Source: Yeosuana marina (GTDB lineage Bacteria; Bacteroidota; Bacteroidia; Flavobacteriales; Flavobacteriaceae). Taken from it: DNA of 64,000 nucleotides. The notes beneath the pieces were generated by a model that was not told the origin of the DNA, searched no databases, and saw only the letters and a program-made list of their open reading frames with translations. The stretch is taken from contig NZ_JAAKGI010000002.1 of the NCBI RefSeq assembly GCF_011762485.1, forward strand, positions 1 to 64,000. Reading direction: 5' to 3'. This document shows, one piece after another, positions 29,502 to 38,979 of the stretch (positions are counted from its first letter, which is position 1; every line of letters begins with the position of its first letter). The translations under genes and the position numbers were made by a program.

Positions 29502-30590
29502 TTATTTTTTTACTAAATCCACTAATTTCCGTGCCAGATTATAAACAAAATGGTTGGTTCGGGCATAGAAAAAGGAAATGATACATACTCCAACAATAAA
29601 TAGTAAAGCACCTATGATGGCTTCCATAGGATTTAAAGATTGATTGTAAAACCGTTTTAATCCGTAGCCTGTAAAACTTCCGAAAAGAATAATAAAATGG
29701 ATTACATAAATGGATAGGGTTTTTTCACCAATCCTAGCTATAATAGATTGTTTTAAAAATCTTTCAAAGGTGTAAAATATACCAAATAAGATGAGCACAT
29801 TACCCAAACGTGTAAACAGGTAATTGTAGTCGGCACTTAATTTTAATAATTCTATACCAGTAAATTCATATAGTTCTAACAAAAACCATGTAGAGCAATA
29901 CATCAATAATAAACCAACAATAAAAAAGGTAATGATAGTAAATATTTTAAATAGATTGCGGTGCGCATGTCTAAAAAACACGGTAGATAAAAAGGCTCCA
30001 AATGCAGAATATCCAAACCATGGTAAAATAGTGAATACAGAACCGTTTGCTTGGGTCATATAGTTAGCAATAATGAGAGGCAGATTGTCTATAACTAAAT
30101 CTCTATATAAAGGTTCTGTTACAAAACATAAACAGCCAATTGAAAAAAGTACCACAGAAAATAGGTAACTATAATGCTTAAAAAGGATATGAAGACAGAC
30201 TAAAATAATAAGTGATAGTCCAATACATTGTAATACGTCAATCACTAAAAAGTAGGGACTAAAATAGCCGTCAAACCAACTTAAAATATTTACACGAAGA
30301 CTGTACCCAATTATTATAAGTAAAAGCCCTCTGAACAATCCTTTTTTTATCCTTGGACGGTCATTGCCTTTGGCATGAGCACGTAACAGTAAATAGGTAA
30401 AGACTAAGCCAGAAATGGTAAAAAAAACGGGTGCTGTTATTCCTCTAAAATAAGACCAAATGATATAAATGGTATTCGTTTTATCTCGGTAAACAGGATC
30501 GATAAGTGTATCAATAAAATGCCCTTGTAACATCATTAAAATAGCAAATGCTCTAACAGCATCTATAAAATATAACCGGTTAGAATTCAA
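29502..30590 (-). CDS. Heparan-alpha-glucosaminide N-acetyltransferase-like membrane protein (DUF1624)
   Basis: A 362-residue inner-membrane protein with about ten hydrophobic segments. The N-terminus (RLYFIDAVRAFAILMMLQGHFID) and the following FRGITAPVFFTISGLVFTY helix are typical of the DUF1624/acyltransferase-3-like group, in which the conserved Asp and His near the first helix are thought to act in acyl transfer across the membrane. The acceptor is unknown. It is a single gene, divergent from the AGCS symporter gene. Confidence 0.8.
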   Translation of the reverse strand: MNSNRLYFIDAVRAFAILMMLQGHFIDTLIDPVYRDKTNTIYIIWSYFRGITAPVFFTISGLVFTYLLLRAHAKGNDRPRIKKGLFRGLLLIIIGYSLRVNILSWFDGYFSPYFLVIDVLQCIGLSLIILVCLHILFKHYSYLFSVVLFSIGCLCFVTEPLYRDLVIDNLPLIIANYMTQANGSVFTILPWFGYSAFGAFLSTVFFRHAHRNLFKIFTIITFFIVGLLLMYCSTWFLLELYEFTGIELLKLSADYNYLFTRLGNVLILFGIFYTFERFLKQSIIARIGEKTLSIYVIHFIILFGSFTGYGLKRFYNQSLNPMEAIIGALLFIVGVCIISFFYARTNHFVYNLARKLVDLVKK

Positions 30591-30691
30591 GGAGTGTGCG
30601 TTTGTTGTGATAAATTTTAATTTTAAAAATTAAAGCTACATTCAGCTAAAATAATATATTTATAGAATAATATTGAAAATTTAAACAATAC

Positions 30692-32053
30692 ATGGAACAA
30701 TTCATTGAAAAATTCTCATCGTATGCATGGGGTTTACCTTTAGTAATATTGTTAATTGGGGGAGGATTATACCTTTTGGTGTTATCTAGGTTTTTGCCCT
30801 TTAGATATATAGGTCATGCCATACAGGTACTTAGAGGTAAATTTGATGATCCTGATGATCCAGGTCAAATTAGTCATTTTAAAGCGTTGTCGACAGCCTT
30901 ATCATCTACCATAGGTATGGGAAATATCGCTGGAGTTGCTGTGGCTATCTCTGTAGGAGGTCCAGGAGCCATGTTTTGGATGTGGGTGAGTGCTATTGTT
31001 GGAATGTCTACTAAATTTTTCACATCTACTTTAGCTATTATGTACAGAGGAAAAGATAGTGCAGGTGTTTTGCAAGGAGGCCCCATGTATTTTATAGTTG
31101 AAGGATTGGGTAAGTCTTGGAAACCACTAGCCATCATGTTTAGTTTTTTTGGGATGATAGGGGTACTACCTGTTGTTAATGTTAATCAATTAACACAGGC
31201 AATTAACGATATTGTTTTAACACCAAATGGTGTAGAAGTAGGTTTTACAACTAATGTGATTATTGCAGTTGTCTTGGTTGTTTCAACATCAATCATCATT
31301 ATTGGAGGCTTAAAAAGTATTAGTAATGCAGCTTCTAAAATGGTGCCTACCATGGTGATATTATATTTTGTTTTGGTGATAATTATTTTAATTACTAACT
31401 ATAGTGAAGTTCCTAAATATTTTGCTATGATTTTTACTGATGCATTTTCTGCTGAAAATTTTAGAGGCGATCCGTTTTTTGGTGGTATTTTAGGAGCTTT
31501 GGTTTTGCTAGGGATTCGTCGTGGTGCTTTTTCAAATGAAGCAGGTATTGGTACAGCCCCCATGGCACATGGAGCAGCAAAAACTGATGAGCCTGTGCGT
31601 GAAGGATTAGTAGCTATGTTAGGGCCAGCTATTGATACGCTTATAGTTTGTACACTAACGGCTTTGGCTATTTTAGTAACCGGTGTATGGCAAACAACTT
31701 CTGATAACGGTGTAAGTTTAACAGCATCTGCTTTTGACGCTGCTATGCCCGTTTACGGAAAGTATTTGTTAATGGTCTGTGTACTAATTTTTAGTGTATC
31801 CTCGTTGTTTTCGTATTCCTACTATGGCTCTAAATGTTTATCCTTTTTAATAGGCGATGATAAAAAGCATTATTTTAATTATGTGTATATACTTAGTATT
31901 ATTTTAGCTGTTATGACACCATTTAGTATGATGCTAAACTTGATAGATGGCGTGTTTGCTTTAATGGCTATTCCAACTATGGTTTCAACGCTTATATTGG
32001 CGCCTCGAGTTATCAAAGAATTTAATGGGTATAAGAAAAGAATTGAATCATAA
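30692..32053 (+). CDS. AGCS family sodium:alanine/glycine symporter
   Basis: A 453-residue inner-membrane amino-acid carrier with ten or more hydrophobic segments. AGCS family motifs are clear: FKALSTALSSTIGMGNIAGV, then GGPGAMFWMWV, VLQGGPMYFI, and GIRRGAFSNEAGIGTAPMAH. It imports small neutral amino acids with sodium in characterised relatives. It is a single gene that ends 17 bases before the convergent exonuclease gene. Confidence 0.93.
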   Translation: MEQFIEKFSSYAWGLPLVILLIGGGLYLLVLSRFLPFRYIGHAIQVLRGKFDDPDDPGQISHFKALSTALSSTIGMGNIAGVAVAISVGGPGAMFWMWVSAIVGMSTKFFTSTLAIMYRGKDSAGVLQGGPMYFIVEGLGKSWKPLAIMFSFFGMIGVLPVVNVNQLTQAINDIVLTPNGVEVGFTTNVIIAVVLVVSTSIIIIGGLKSISNAASKMVPTMVILYFVLVIIILITNYSEVPKYFAMIFTDAFSAENFRGDPFFGGILGALVLLGIRRGAFSNEAGIGTAPMAHGAAKTDEPVREGLVAMLGPAIDTLIVCTLTALAILVTGVWQTTSDNGVSLTASAFDAAMPVYGKYLLMVCVLIFSVSSLFSYSYYGSKCLSFLIGDDKKHYFNYVYILSIILAVMTPFSMMLNLIDGVFALMAIPTMVSTLILAPRVIKEFNGYKKRIES

Positions 32054-32070
32054 GGCACTCTTTTTAAAAA

Positions 32071-32733
32071 CTATTTGTTCAATAAATAGTCCCATTTAAG
32101 GTGTTTGCGTTTATCTAAACGAGCTAAGATTTTTAAGAAAACAAGGGCTGTTATAAGAGCATCTCCAGTAGCGGTATGACGATCTACTAAAGGAACATTT
32201 AGTTCTTTTGATAAGTCGTCTAAGGAGATGGGTTTTAGTGTACTCTGATAAATAATGTGTTTAGATTTTTTATACAAAATTCCAGTGTCTATAAATTCGT
32301 TTTTTAGTTCATCCAAACCATGTCTTAAAAGCATTTCATTAATCATATTTTTATCAAAATTGGCATGATGAGCTATTAAAACAGCATTTTTTATGTAGGA
32401 TAAAAATAGTTTTATGGCTTCTAATTCAGTAACTTTTTCTAGTAAGCCTTTTTTCATTAAACCATGTATTTCAACGGTTTCTGGTTTAAAAATATCTTGC
32501 TCCAAATAGAGCTCTAGGCTATTGTTTACTTGGATTTTTTTTTCAATAAAAGAAACGGCTCCAATGGATAAAATCCGATCTTCTTTGATATTAAAACCAG
32601 TAGTTTCAGTATCTAAAGCAATAAAACGTGTATTCTGGATATCACCTTTTTTAGTGTCATTAAAACAATCAAGATAGTCGTTCCAAAAATCCGGATATGT
32701 AGGTGTCTTTTTATTGAACCACGATAGCTTCAT
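32071..32733 (-). CDS. DnaQ-like 3'-5' exonuclease
   Basis: A 220-residue DEDDh exonuclease. Exo I is DTETTG (Asp41, Glu43), Exo II is HHANFDKNM, and Exo III is the HTATGD motif with the catalytic His and Asp. It lacks extra domains, so it is not a full polymerase III epsilon subunit with a known polymerase contact. It starts at the very base after the stop of the cNMP/CBS/DUF294 gene; this pairing is recurrent in bacteria and suggests a shared nucleotide-signal-related role. Confidence 0.9.
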   Translation of the reverse strand: MKLSWFNKKTPTYPDFWNDYLDCFNDTKKGDIQNTRFIALDTETTGFNIKEDRILSIGAVSFIEKKIQVNNSLELYLEQDIFKPETVEIHGLMKKGLLEKVTELEAIKLFLSYIKNAVLIAHHANFDKNMINEMLLRHGLDELKNEFIDTGILYKKSKHIIYQSTLKPISLDDLSKELNVPLVDRHTATGDALITALVFLKILARLDKRKHLKWDYLLNK

Positions 32734-34653
32734 TTATATAAAATTTTTTAAATCAAAGCGTAATTTCAGGCTTTCTTGAATTTCGTGTATTGGTTTAAAG
32801 CAGCGACGCAGTTTTAATTGTTCTTCTTTGGTTAATGTTTTCAACTCGATAAATTTTCCAGAATTATTAAGCAAGATGCCTTGTTTTGTTTTAAACTTTA
32901 AGAGCGCCTTAAACGCATACGAACAAGATTCATATAGTTCTTTATTATTAGGATCTATTTCTGCTAATTTTTCATAACGTTCAGAGGTGTTGTTGATGCC
33001 TTTTATTTTATTATTCAAGATAAGTAATCTTGCTGCATCAATTAATGGCATCATAGCTCTACTTTTTATATTGAAAAGATCTTTTTGTTCGCCATCCTGT
33101 TCCACTAAAAATTGTTTAAAAAAACCAAGAGGTGATGGACTTTTTACAGCCTCTATGCCTAGAAATTTTATAAATGATAAGGTTTTATTTAAGTTTTCAA
33201 AAATGGAATCTGATAAGTCGTCAATTAATTTTTCATCCCCATATACATGACTATAATCAAAAAATATAGATGACAGGAGTATTGCTTTTTCATCAGGATT
33301 TAAAATCCAATCTTTAAATTGTAATTTCCATTCGCTTAAAGACTTGCACCACTCTGGATTGCTAGCCATCATATCTGCTTCACAATATTCAAACCCTATT
33401 TTATTTAAAGACTTAGTAACTAATTTGGCAAGTTTTAGAAAATAGTCTTGCGTTTCTTTGTACTTACTTTCTGAAACATCATTAAAAACAATGGCATTAT
33501 CTTGATCTGTAAAAAGTAATTGTTCTTTTCGTCCCTGACTTCCTATTGCCATCCACGAAAAAGATACAGGAGGTGGTGTAGGCATTTTTTTTAAAGCTAT
33601 TACTATGGCTTGAGCAGTCACAGTGTCGTTAATTTGAGAAATAATTTTTATGATATGAGATAGTGGAATGTTTTGCTCTAGGTAACTTTTTAATAAGTTA
33701 TTGGCTTTTAATCGTGCTGTTCTAAGTTTTCTGGTTCGTTTAGCTCGCTTGATGGCTTTTAATATTACGGATGGATTGTTTCCTAGTGACACCAAAATAT
33801 CGTGATGTGTTAAAACACCAATAAGTCTGGAATTTGCTGTGCCATCTTTTGTAATGCATAAATGACCGATATTGTGTTTTATCATTTGCAATTGCCCATC
33901 GGCGACAGTTAGGCCTTTTTTAGCCGTTATTACAGGAGAACTCATAATATAACTTACTGATGTCTCTATGGGAAATAAGCCGGTAGCAATTTTATTTTTA
34001 ATATCACTATTTGTAATGATACCCATAGGATATTCATGCTCGTTGGTAACAATAATACATCCTATTTTGTGAGTACTCATTTTAATAGCAGCATCTTTTA
34101 AGGTTGAATCAATATTACAAGTTATAGGCCTTTTAGTATAATTAGCAGATTGAAAATTGACCATGTCCTGAGAGGTATGGGGTAAATAATCAACAAAAAT
34201 TTTTCCGGTTTCCTCTGCCGTGTATGGATCGTAAGCATTCGTTGCAAACGCTGTAATTAAGTATTTATAAACACTGGCGTTATCACTTGTTACCGTTTGA
34301 AAAATATCAATAGGGACGGCGTAAATTATTGATTCTTCATTAGCAGTAGCTGTTAATTTGTAATTTTCCTTGGTAATGAGCGGTCTAACACCAAAAACAT
34401 CACCAGCATCACAAATGTTTAAGACCTCTTGTTCATTGTTGCTATTAGTATGAAATAATGTCACCGCTCCATTTCTAACCAAATAAAAATCAGTATTAAA
34501 ATCATCACCTTTTTTAAATACAGTATCTCCTTTTTCTAGATATATAATAGATACTTGTTTTGATATTTCTAACAAGTCATCATTTTTTAAAAGATTAAAA
34601 GGAGGATATTTTTTTAAAAAATCAAAAACACGATCTGCAATAGAGTTTTTCAT
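32734..34653 (-). CDS. cNMP-binding/CBS/DUF294 nucleotidyltransferase-like protein
   Basis: A 639-residue cytosolic protein of four modules. A cyclic-nucleotide-binding fold takes residues about 10-125 (KGDTVFKKGDDF, VLNICDAGDVFG). A CBS pair follows at about 165-290 (IGCIIVTNEHEYPMGIITNSD). Then a DUF294 nucleotidyltransferase-like domain has the GSQGRKEQLLFTDQDNAIV motif near 370, with the Gly-Ser and Asp-x-Asp pattern. A helical C-terminal DUF294 partner domain ends the protein. It probably senses nucleotides and modifies a target. It is directly joined to the exonuclease gene. Confidence 0.9.
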   Translation of the reverse strand: MKNSIADRVFDFLKKYPPFNLLKNDDLLEISKQVSIIYLEKGDTVFKKGDDFNTDFYLVRNGAVTLFHTNSNNEQEVLNICDAGDVFGVRPLITKENYKLTATANEESIIYAVPIDIFQTVTSDNASVYKYLITAFATNAYDPYTAEETGKIFVDYLPHTSQDMVNFQSANYTKRPITCNIDSTLKDAAIKMSTHKIGCIIVTNEHEYPMGIITNSDIKNKIATGLFPIETSVSYIMSSPVITAKKGLTVADGQLQMIKHNIGHLCITKDGTANSRLIGVLTHHDILVSLGNNPSVILKAIKRAKRTRKLRTARLKANNLLKSYLEQNIPLSHIIKIISQINDTVTAQAIVIALKKMPTPPPVSFSWMAIGSQGRKEQLLFTDQDNAIVFNDVSESKYKETQDYFLKLAKLVTKSLNKIGFEYCEADMMASNPEWCKSLSEWKLQFKDWILNPDEKAILLSSIFFDYSHVYGDEKLIDDLSDSIFENLNKTLSFIKFLGIEAVKSPSPLGFFKQFLVEQDGEQKDLFNIKSRAMMPLIDAARLLILNNKIKGINNTSERYEKLAEIDPNNKELYESCSYAFKALLKFKTKQGILLNNSGKFIELKTLTKEEQLKLRRCFKPIHEIQESLKLRFDLKNFI

Positions 34654-34762
34654 ACTGCTAAGTTATAAAATAGTGGGTAATAAATTTTTTGTGTAAAGTG
34701 TTTTTGAAGTGAATACAAAGAATTAAAATAGGATTTGAAAAAAAGGGAGTGATTAAATATTT

Positions 34763-34770
34763 TATATTTG
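34763..34770 (+). promoter_or_regulatory. Putative -7 box of acs
   Basis: TATATTTG; the nearest upstream TTTG (34734-34737) is 25 bases away, a little wide. A leader of about 115 bases would precede the ATG at 34890. Confidence 0.35.
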
Positions 34771-34889
34771 ATTTATTGTTACTATTTTGATAACTTCATT
34801 TTTTTTCTGAAACATATTTACTAATACTGCAATCATATTAACAACTTATAATCATATCAACAAAAAATTAAACCAAATTAAATAAAATC

Positions 34890-36797
34890 ATGAGTAACTA
34901 TCACATTAAACATTTAGAAGAATATTATCAAGTTTATAGGAAATCTGTTAGAGATCCAGAGAATTTTTGGGAAGAGGTTGCCGAAGAACATTTCATGTGG
35001 CGCAAAAAATGGAATAATGTGTTGAGTTGGGATTTTTCAAAACCTGAAATAAAGTGGTTTGAAGGGGCTAAATTAAATATTACCGAAAACTGTATTGATA
35101 GGCATTTAAGAACAAAAGGTAATAAAACGGCGATTATTTTCGAACCCAATAATCCTGATGAAACTGCACAATATATCACATATAACGAATTGCACAATCG
35201 TGTTTGTAAGATGGCGAATGTGTTAAAAGCTCAGGGTATTTCAAAAGGCGATCGTGTTTGTATTTATCTACCTATGATTCCTGAATTAGCGGTTTCATTA
35301 CTTGCTTGTGCCAGAATTGGAGCGATTCATTCGGTAGTGTTTGCTGGTTTTTCTTCAACAGCGTTAGCAACGCGTATTAATGATAGCGACTGTAAATTGG
35401 TGCTTGCTGCAGACGGGTCATATCGTGGTTCAAAAACCATAGATTTAAAAGGTATTGTTGATGAAGCTTTAGAGCAATGTCCATGTGTTGAAAATGTGTT
35501 GGTGGTGAACAGAATTAATTCAGAAGTAACCATGAAAGACGGACGCGATGTTTGGTTGCAACCACTATTAGACAAAGCTTCTGCAGATTGTGAGCCAGAA
35601 ATCATGGATGCTGAAGACCCGTTATTTATTTTGTATACGTCCGGCTCAACAGGAAAACCAAAAGGCATGGTGCATTCTACCGCGGGTTATATGGTGTACA
35701 CAGCTTACACGTTTAAAAATGTGTTTCAGTATAAAGAAGACGATGTGTATTGGTGTACGGCAGATATTGGTTGGATTACAGGGCATAGTTATATCGTTTA
35801 TGGTCCCTTAGCAAATGGCGCTACCACAGTTATGTTTGAAGGAGTGCCACATTATCCAGATTTTGGACGCTTCTGGGAAATTGTAGCCAAACATAAAGTC
35901 AACCAATTTTATACAGCACCAACGGCTATTCGTGCATTAGCAAAACAAAATATTTCATTTACTGAAGAACATGATTTGTCATCTTTAAAAGTATTAGGGT
36001 CTGTAGGAGAACCGATTAATGAAGAAGCATGGCACTGGTATAATGATGCGATTGGAAAAAGGCGCAGTCCTATTGTTGATACGTGGTGGCAGACTGAAAC
36101 AGGCGGTATTATGATTACTCCAATACCATTTGCAACACCTACAAAACCAACGTATGCAACTTTACCATTTCCAGGTATTCAACCAGCTTTAATGGATGAA
36201 GAAGGAGCAGAGTTAAAAGGGAATTTGGTTGAAGGGCGTTTGTGTATTAAGTTTCCGTGGCCGTCTATAGCACGCACGATTTGGGGTGACCATCAAAGGT
36301 ATAAGGATACTTATTTTTCAGCATATGAAAATAAATATTTTACTGGTGATGGTGCTTTACGTGACGAAGTAGGCTATTACAGAATAACTGGTCGCGTAGA
36401 CGATGTTATTATTGTTTCTGGTCATAATTTAGGAACAGCACCTATTGAAGATGCAATTAACGAGCATCCAGCCGTTGCCGAATCTGCTATTGTTGGCTTC
36501 CCTCATGATATTAAAGGAAATGCGCTTTACGGGTATGTTATTTTGAAAGAAACTGGAGAAGGAAGGGTTCATGATAATGTACGCAATGAGATTAATCAAA
36601 TTATTACAGAACATATCGGACCGATTGCAAAACTTGATAAAATTCAGTTTACAAGCGGACTACCCAAAACACGAAGTGGAAAAATTATGCGTCGTATTTT
36701 AAGAAAAATTGCTTGTAAAGATATGAGTAATTTAGGTGATACATCTACCTTACTAAATCCTGAAGTTGTGCAGGAAATTATTGATAATGCTTTGTAA
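34890..36797 (+). CDS. acs: Acetyl-CoA synthetase
   Basis: A 635-residue AMP-forming acetate-CoA ligase. It makes acetyl-CoA from acetate via acetyl-adenylate. The P-loop YTSGSTGKPKGMVHS, the VDTWWQTETGG segment, the GYYRITGRVDDVI hinge motif and the C-terminal PKTRSGKIMRR are all present; Lys598 in the last is the adenylation and acetylation lysine. The N-terminal ACS domain (EEYYQVYRKSVRDPENFW) is complete. It is a single gene with a strong terminator, and feeds the central acetyl-CoA pool. Confidence 0.96.
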   Translation: MSNYHIKHLEEYYQVYRKSVRDPENFWEEVAEEHFMWRKKWNNVLSWDFSKPEIKWFEGAKLNITENCIDRHLRTKGNKTAIIFEPNNPDETAQYITYNELHNRVCKMANVLKAQGISKGDRVCIYLPMIPELAVSLLACARIGAIHSVVFAGFSSTALATRINDSDCKLVLAADGSYRGSKTIDLKGIVDEALEQCPCVENVLVVNRINSEVTMKDGRDVWLQPLLDKASADCEPEIMDAEDPLFILYTSGSTGKPKGMVHSTAGYMVYTAYTFKNVFQYKEDDVYWCTADIGWITGHSYIVYGPLANGATTVMFEGVPHYPDFGRFWEIVAKHKVNQFYTAPTAIRALAKQNISFTEEHDLSSLKVLGSVGEPINEEAWHWYNDAIGKRRSPIVDTWWQTETGGIMITPIPFATPTKPTYATLPFPGIQPALMDEEGAELKGNLVEGRLCIKFPWPSIARTIWGDHQRYKDTYFSAYENKYFTGDGALRDEVGYYRITGRVDDVIIVSGHNLGTAPIEDAINEHPAVAESAIVGFPHDIKGNALYGYVILKETGEGRVHDNVRNEINQIITEHIGPIAKLDKIQFTSGLPKTRSGKIMRRILRKIACKDMSNLGDTSTLLNPEVVQEIIDNAL

Positions 36798-36816
36798 ATA
36801 AGTTTAAAATAAAGTT

Positions 36817-36849
36817 AAAAAAAGCACCATTTCTTATGGTGCTTTTTTT
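36817..36849 (+). terminator. Terminator of acs
   Basis: A perfect stem AAAAAAGCACCAT with its complement, a 5-base loop and a T-run, right after the stop codon. Confidence 0.88.
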
Positions 36850-36917
36850 ATATTAACCCAATACGTTTTAAAGGTGTTTTAAACCTTGAGAGTACTAAAT
36901 ATCTATAGTTTTTACGA

Positions 36918-37532
36918 TTAAACTATTTTAAAATCCAATAACAACTCACCTTCAATAGATGCTTGTAAGTGATCACCTTTTACATTTAAACCAGTTCCTG
37001 ATGCGGGAGTTCCTGTAAAGATGAGGTCTCCAGGTTCTAAGGTCATAAAAGAAGACACAAAAGAAATGATTTCATTAAAGTTATAAATCATAAAACTGGT
37101 ATTACCAACTTGCTTTTTCTCTCCATTAATAACAAGGTCAAAATTAATATTATTTAAATCTTGGAAATTTGAAACTGGTTTGAAATTAGAAATGGGAGAA
37201 GCACCATCAAATCCTTTAGCCAATGCCCATGGCCCTTTAGTTTCTCTACTAGCACTTAGTACATCTTTGGCAGTATAATCAATACCAACTGCAATCTCTG
37301 AAATGTACGATGCAGCATCTTCAAATTCAATATCCTTTCCTTGTTTACCAATTTTTATAACCAATTCAACTTCATAAGCAAGTTGCTTGGTAACTTTAGG
37401 ATACACAATATTTTTATTACCTGTAACTAATGATGATTCTGGTTTTGTAAATATGGTTTGAGCTCCTGTTTTAAGCCCTTTTATTTCAGTTTTATCGCTT
37501 ACATAGTTTTTTCCAATTCCTATTATTTTCAT
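36918..37532 (-). CDS. Fumarylacetoacetate hydrolase family protein
   Basis: A 204-residue FAH-fold enzyme, with IGIGKNYVSDKTEIKG at the start, the metal-binding YEVELVIKIG segment (Glu pair) near residue 73, and the DYTAKDV and GPWALAKGFDGASP segments. A late PGDLIFTGTPASG motif is typical of the small bacterial family that hydrolyses or decarboxylates acylpyruvates and oxaloacetate. The true substrate is not told by sequence. It is a single gene, converging on acs. Confidence 0.9.
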   Translation of the reverse strand: MKIIGIGKNYVSDKTEIKGLKTGAQTIFTKPESSLVTGNKNIVYPKVTKQLAYEVELVIKIGKQGKDIEFEDAASYISEIAVGIDYTAKDVLSASRETKGPWALAKGFDGASPISNFKPVSNFQDLNNINFDLVINGEKKQVGNTSFMIYNFNEIISFVSSFMTLEPGDLIFTGTPASGTGLNVKGDHLQASIEGELLLDFKIV

Positions 37533-37685
37533 TTTAAAAAGTACTATTTAATTATAGCAATAAAAATACTAAATTAAAGGTATCACATTAAAGTGTTTAA
37601 TAACATTTTAAAAATAATAGTTCTTTGTAACTAAGGTTACTAAGTACGTTAATCTAAGACTCTATTTTTGAGAAAAATTTAATAG

Positions 37686-38690
37686 ATGAGAATAGTATTT
37701 TTATTAGTTATTGTAGTAATGGTTACTGCTTGCAAAGGGAAAAAATCAGATAATACTACATCTGAAAAAGAGATAGTGATTTTAAAAAAAAATAGTTACG
37801 ACGCAAGAGAAAGTAAAGAATTACTAGAGAAAAACTGTTATTTATGTCATAGTCCAATTGCTCCAGAAGTAACGGGTCGTATTGCTCCTCCTATGGCTGC
37901 AATTAAGGCAAGATATATTAACATGGAAGGCTATTCAAGAGATGAGTTTATACAAGCCGTAGGACATTTTGTAGAAAATCCAACGGTAGAAAAAGCGTTG
38001 ATGTTTGGTGCTGTGAAAAAATTCGGTGTGATGCCAAAACAAGTGTTTCCAAAAGAGACCATTGAGAAAATAGCAGCTTTCATGTATGATTATCAAATAG
38101 ATGAGCCAGAATGGTTTAAGTCGCATTGGGAAGGTCACGGGAATTCAAACTATAATCAAATGGGATACCAACTTAAAGATCAAAATAAAGATGAGGTTAA
38201 AACGTATACAGATATAGGATTGGAATATGCTTTGGAAACAAAAAAAGTATTAGGAAAAAACTTAATGGGAACCATTCAAAAGGAAGGAACTGAAGCGGCT
38301 TTAGCGTTTTGCAATATACAAGCAATGCCTTTAACAGATAGTATGTCTGTTAAATTCGATGCAAATATCAAAAGAGTGTCCGATAAAAACAGAAACCCCA
38401 ATAATAAAGCCAACGAAGAAGAATTAAAATACATAGCAGCATTTAAAGCTAATGCCTTAGCAAAAAAAGAACCGAAACCTATAGTTATTGAAGAGGCTAA
38501 TAGCGTGCATTTTTATTTTCCAATTCCAACAAACACTATGTGTTTGAAATGTCATGGAACAAAAGACGATATACGTCCTGAGGTTCAAGACAGAATATCA
38601 AAACTTTACCCCAATGATTTAGCTACAGGTTATAAAGAAAATGAGATAAGAGGTATTTGGAGTATCACTTTTAATAAAAAAAGTAATTAA
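37686..38690 (+). CDS. Di-haem lipoprotein with DUF3365 domain
   Basis: A 334-residue envelope lipoprotein (lipobox VTAC, Cys16). Residues 51-55 hold a haem c motif, CYLCH, within a cytochrome-c-like region of about 70 residues ending FMYDYQ. Residues about 165-330 match DUF3365 (haem sensor/Tll0287-like), with a second haem c motif CLKCH at 286-290 and the ALAFCNIQAMPLTDSMS segment. The two covalent haems suggest a redox or sensing role in the periplasm. A separate cytochrome domain joined to DUF3365 is less usual than DUF3365 alone. Confidence 0.85.
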   Translation: MRIVFLLVIVVMVTACKGKKSDNTTSEKEIVILKKNSYDARESKELLEKNCYLCHSPIAPEVTGRIAPPMAAIKARYINMEGYSRDEFIQAVGHFVENPTVEKALMFGAVKKFGVMPKQVFPKETIEKIAAFMYDYQIDEPEWFKSHWEGHGNSNYNQMGYQLKDQNKDEVKTYTDIGLEYALETKKVLGKNLMGTIQKEGTEAALAFCNIQAMPLTDSMSVKFDANIKRVSDKNRNPNNKANEEELKYIAAFKANALAKKEPKPIVIEEANSVHFYFPIPTNTMCLKCHGTKDDIRPEVQDRISKLYPNDLATGYKENEIRGIWSITFNKKSN

Positions 38691-38754
38691 GAAGTTTTTT
38701 TAATCCCTATCTAGTTTTTGTTTATCTTATGCATAGAATTTAAAAGCATCAATT

Positions 38755-38859
38755 ATGGCAAAATCATTAGACTCTAAGAAAAATGTAAAAAAAGAGGCAG
38801 TTTTAACTCCAAAAGAGAAAAAAGCAGCAAAACTAGCTAAAAAAGCAAAAAGAACTTAG
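38755..38859 (+). CDS. Lysine-rich microprotein (34 aa)
   Basis: A 34-codon frame, ATG to TAG, that begins MAKSLDSKKNVKKEA and ends in an Ala/Lys run (KEKKAAKLAKKAKRT). It has no hydrophobic segment and would be highly basic, likely helical. It has its own stop, lies alone between the DUF3365 gene and the ABC exporter gene, and is followed 25 bases later by a perfect terminator, which argues for a real transcript. I recall similar short Lys/Ala-rich proteins in flavobacteria but cannot verify this. A nucleic-acid-binding role is a guess. Confidence 0.6.
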   Translation: MAKSLDSKKNVKKEAVLTPKEKKAAKLAKKAKRT

Positions 38860-38884
38860 CAAGTTGTAATACACATTTAATAAT

Positions 38885-38914
38885 AAAACCACTTTTTTTA
38901 AAAGTGGTTTTTAT
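38885..38914 (+). terminator. Terminator after the 34-aa gene
   Basis: A perfect 12-bp stem (AAAACCACTTTT and its complement) with a three-base loop and T-run. Confidence 0.85.
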
Positions 38915-38945
38915 TTTTATTAATAGTGCTCCTGCTAAAATTGGT

Positions 38946-38953
38946 TATTTTTG
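38946..38953 (+). promoter_or_regulatory. Putative -7 box of the ABC exporter gene; decides the start
   Basis: TATTTTTG is 27 bases before the ATG at 38980 and downstream of the alternative GTG at 38926. If it is used, translation can only begin at 38980. Confidence 0.4.
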
Positions 38954-38979
38954 ACCCCTATTCTTTCAAAAAAAAATTC

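Noticed and set aside
35327-35668. 113-aa minus-strand frame inside acs
   Set aside because: The amino-acid sequence is typical of the reverse complement of a coding gene and has no homology that I recognise.
38926-38979. GTG start of the ABC exporter
   Set aside because: It lies upstream of a putative -7 box and adds 18 residues not expected in the family; ATG 38980 is used.
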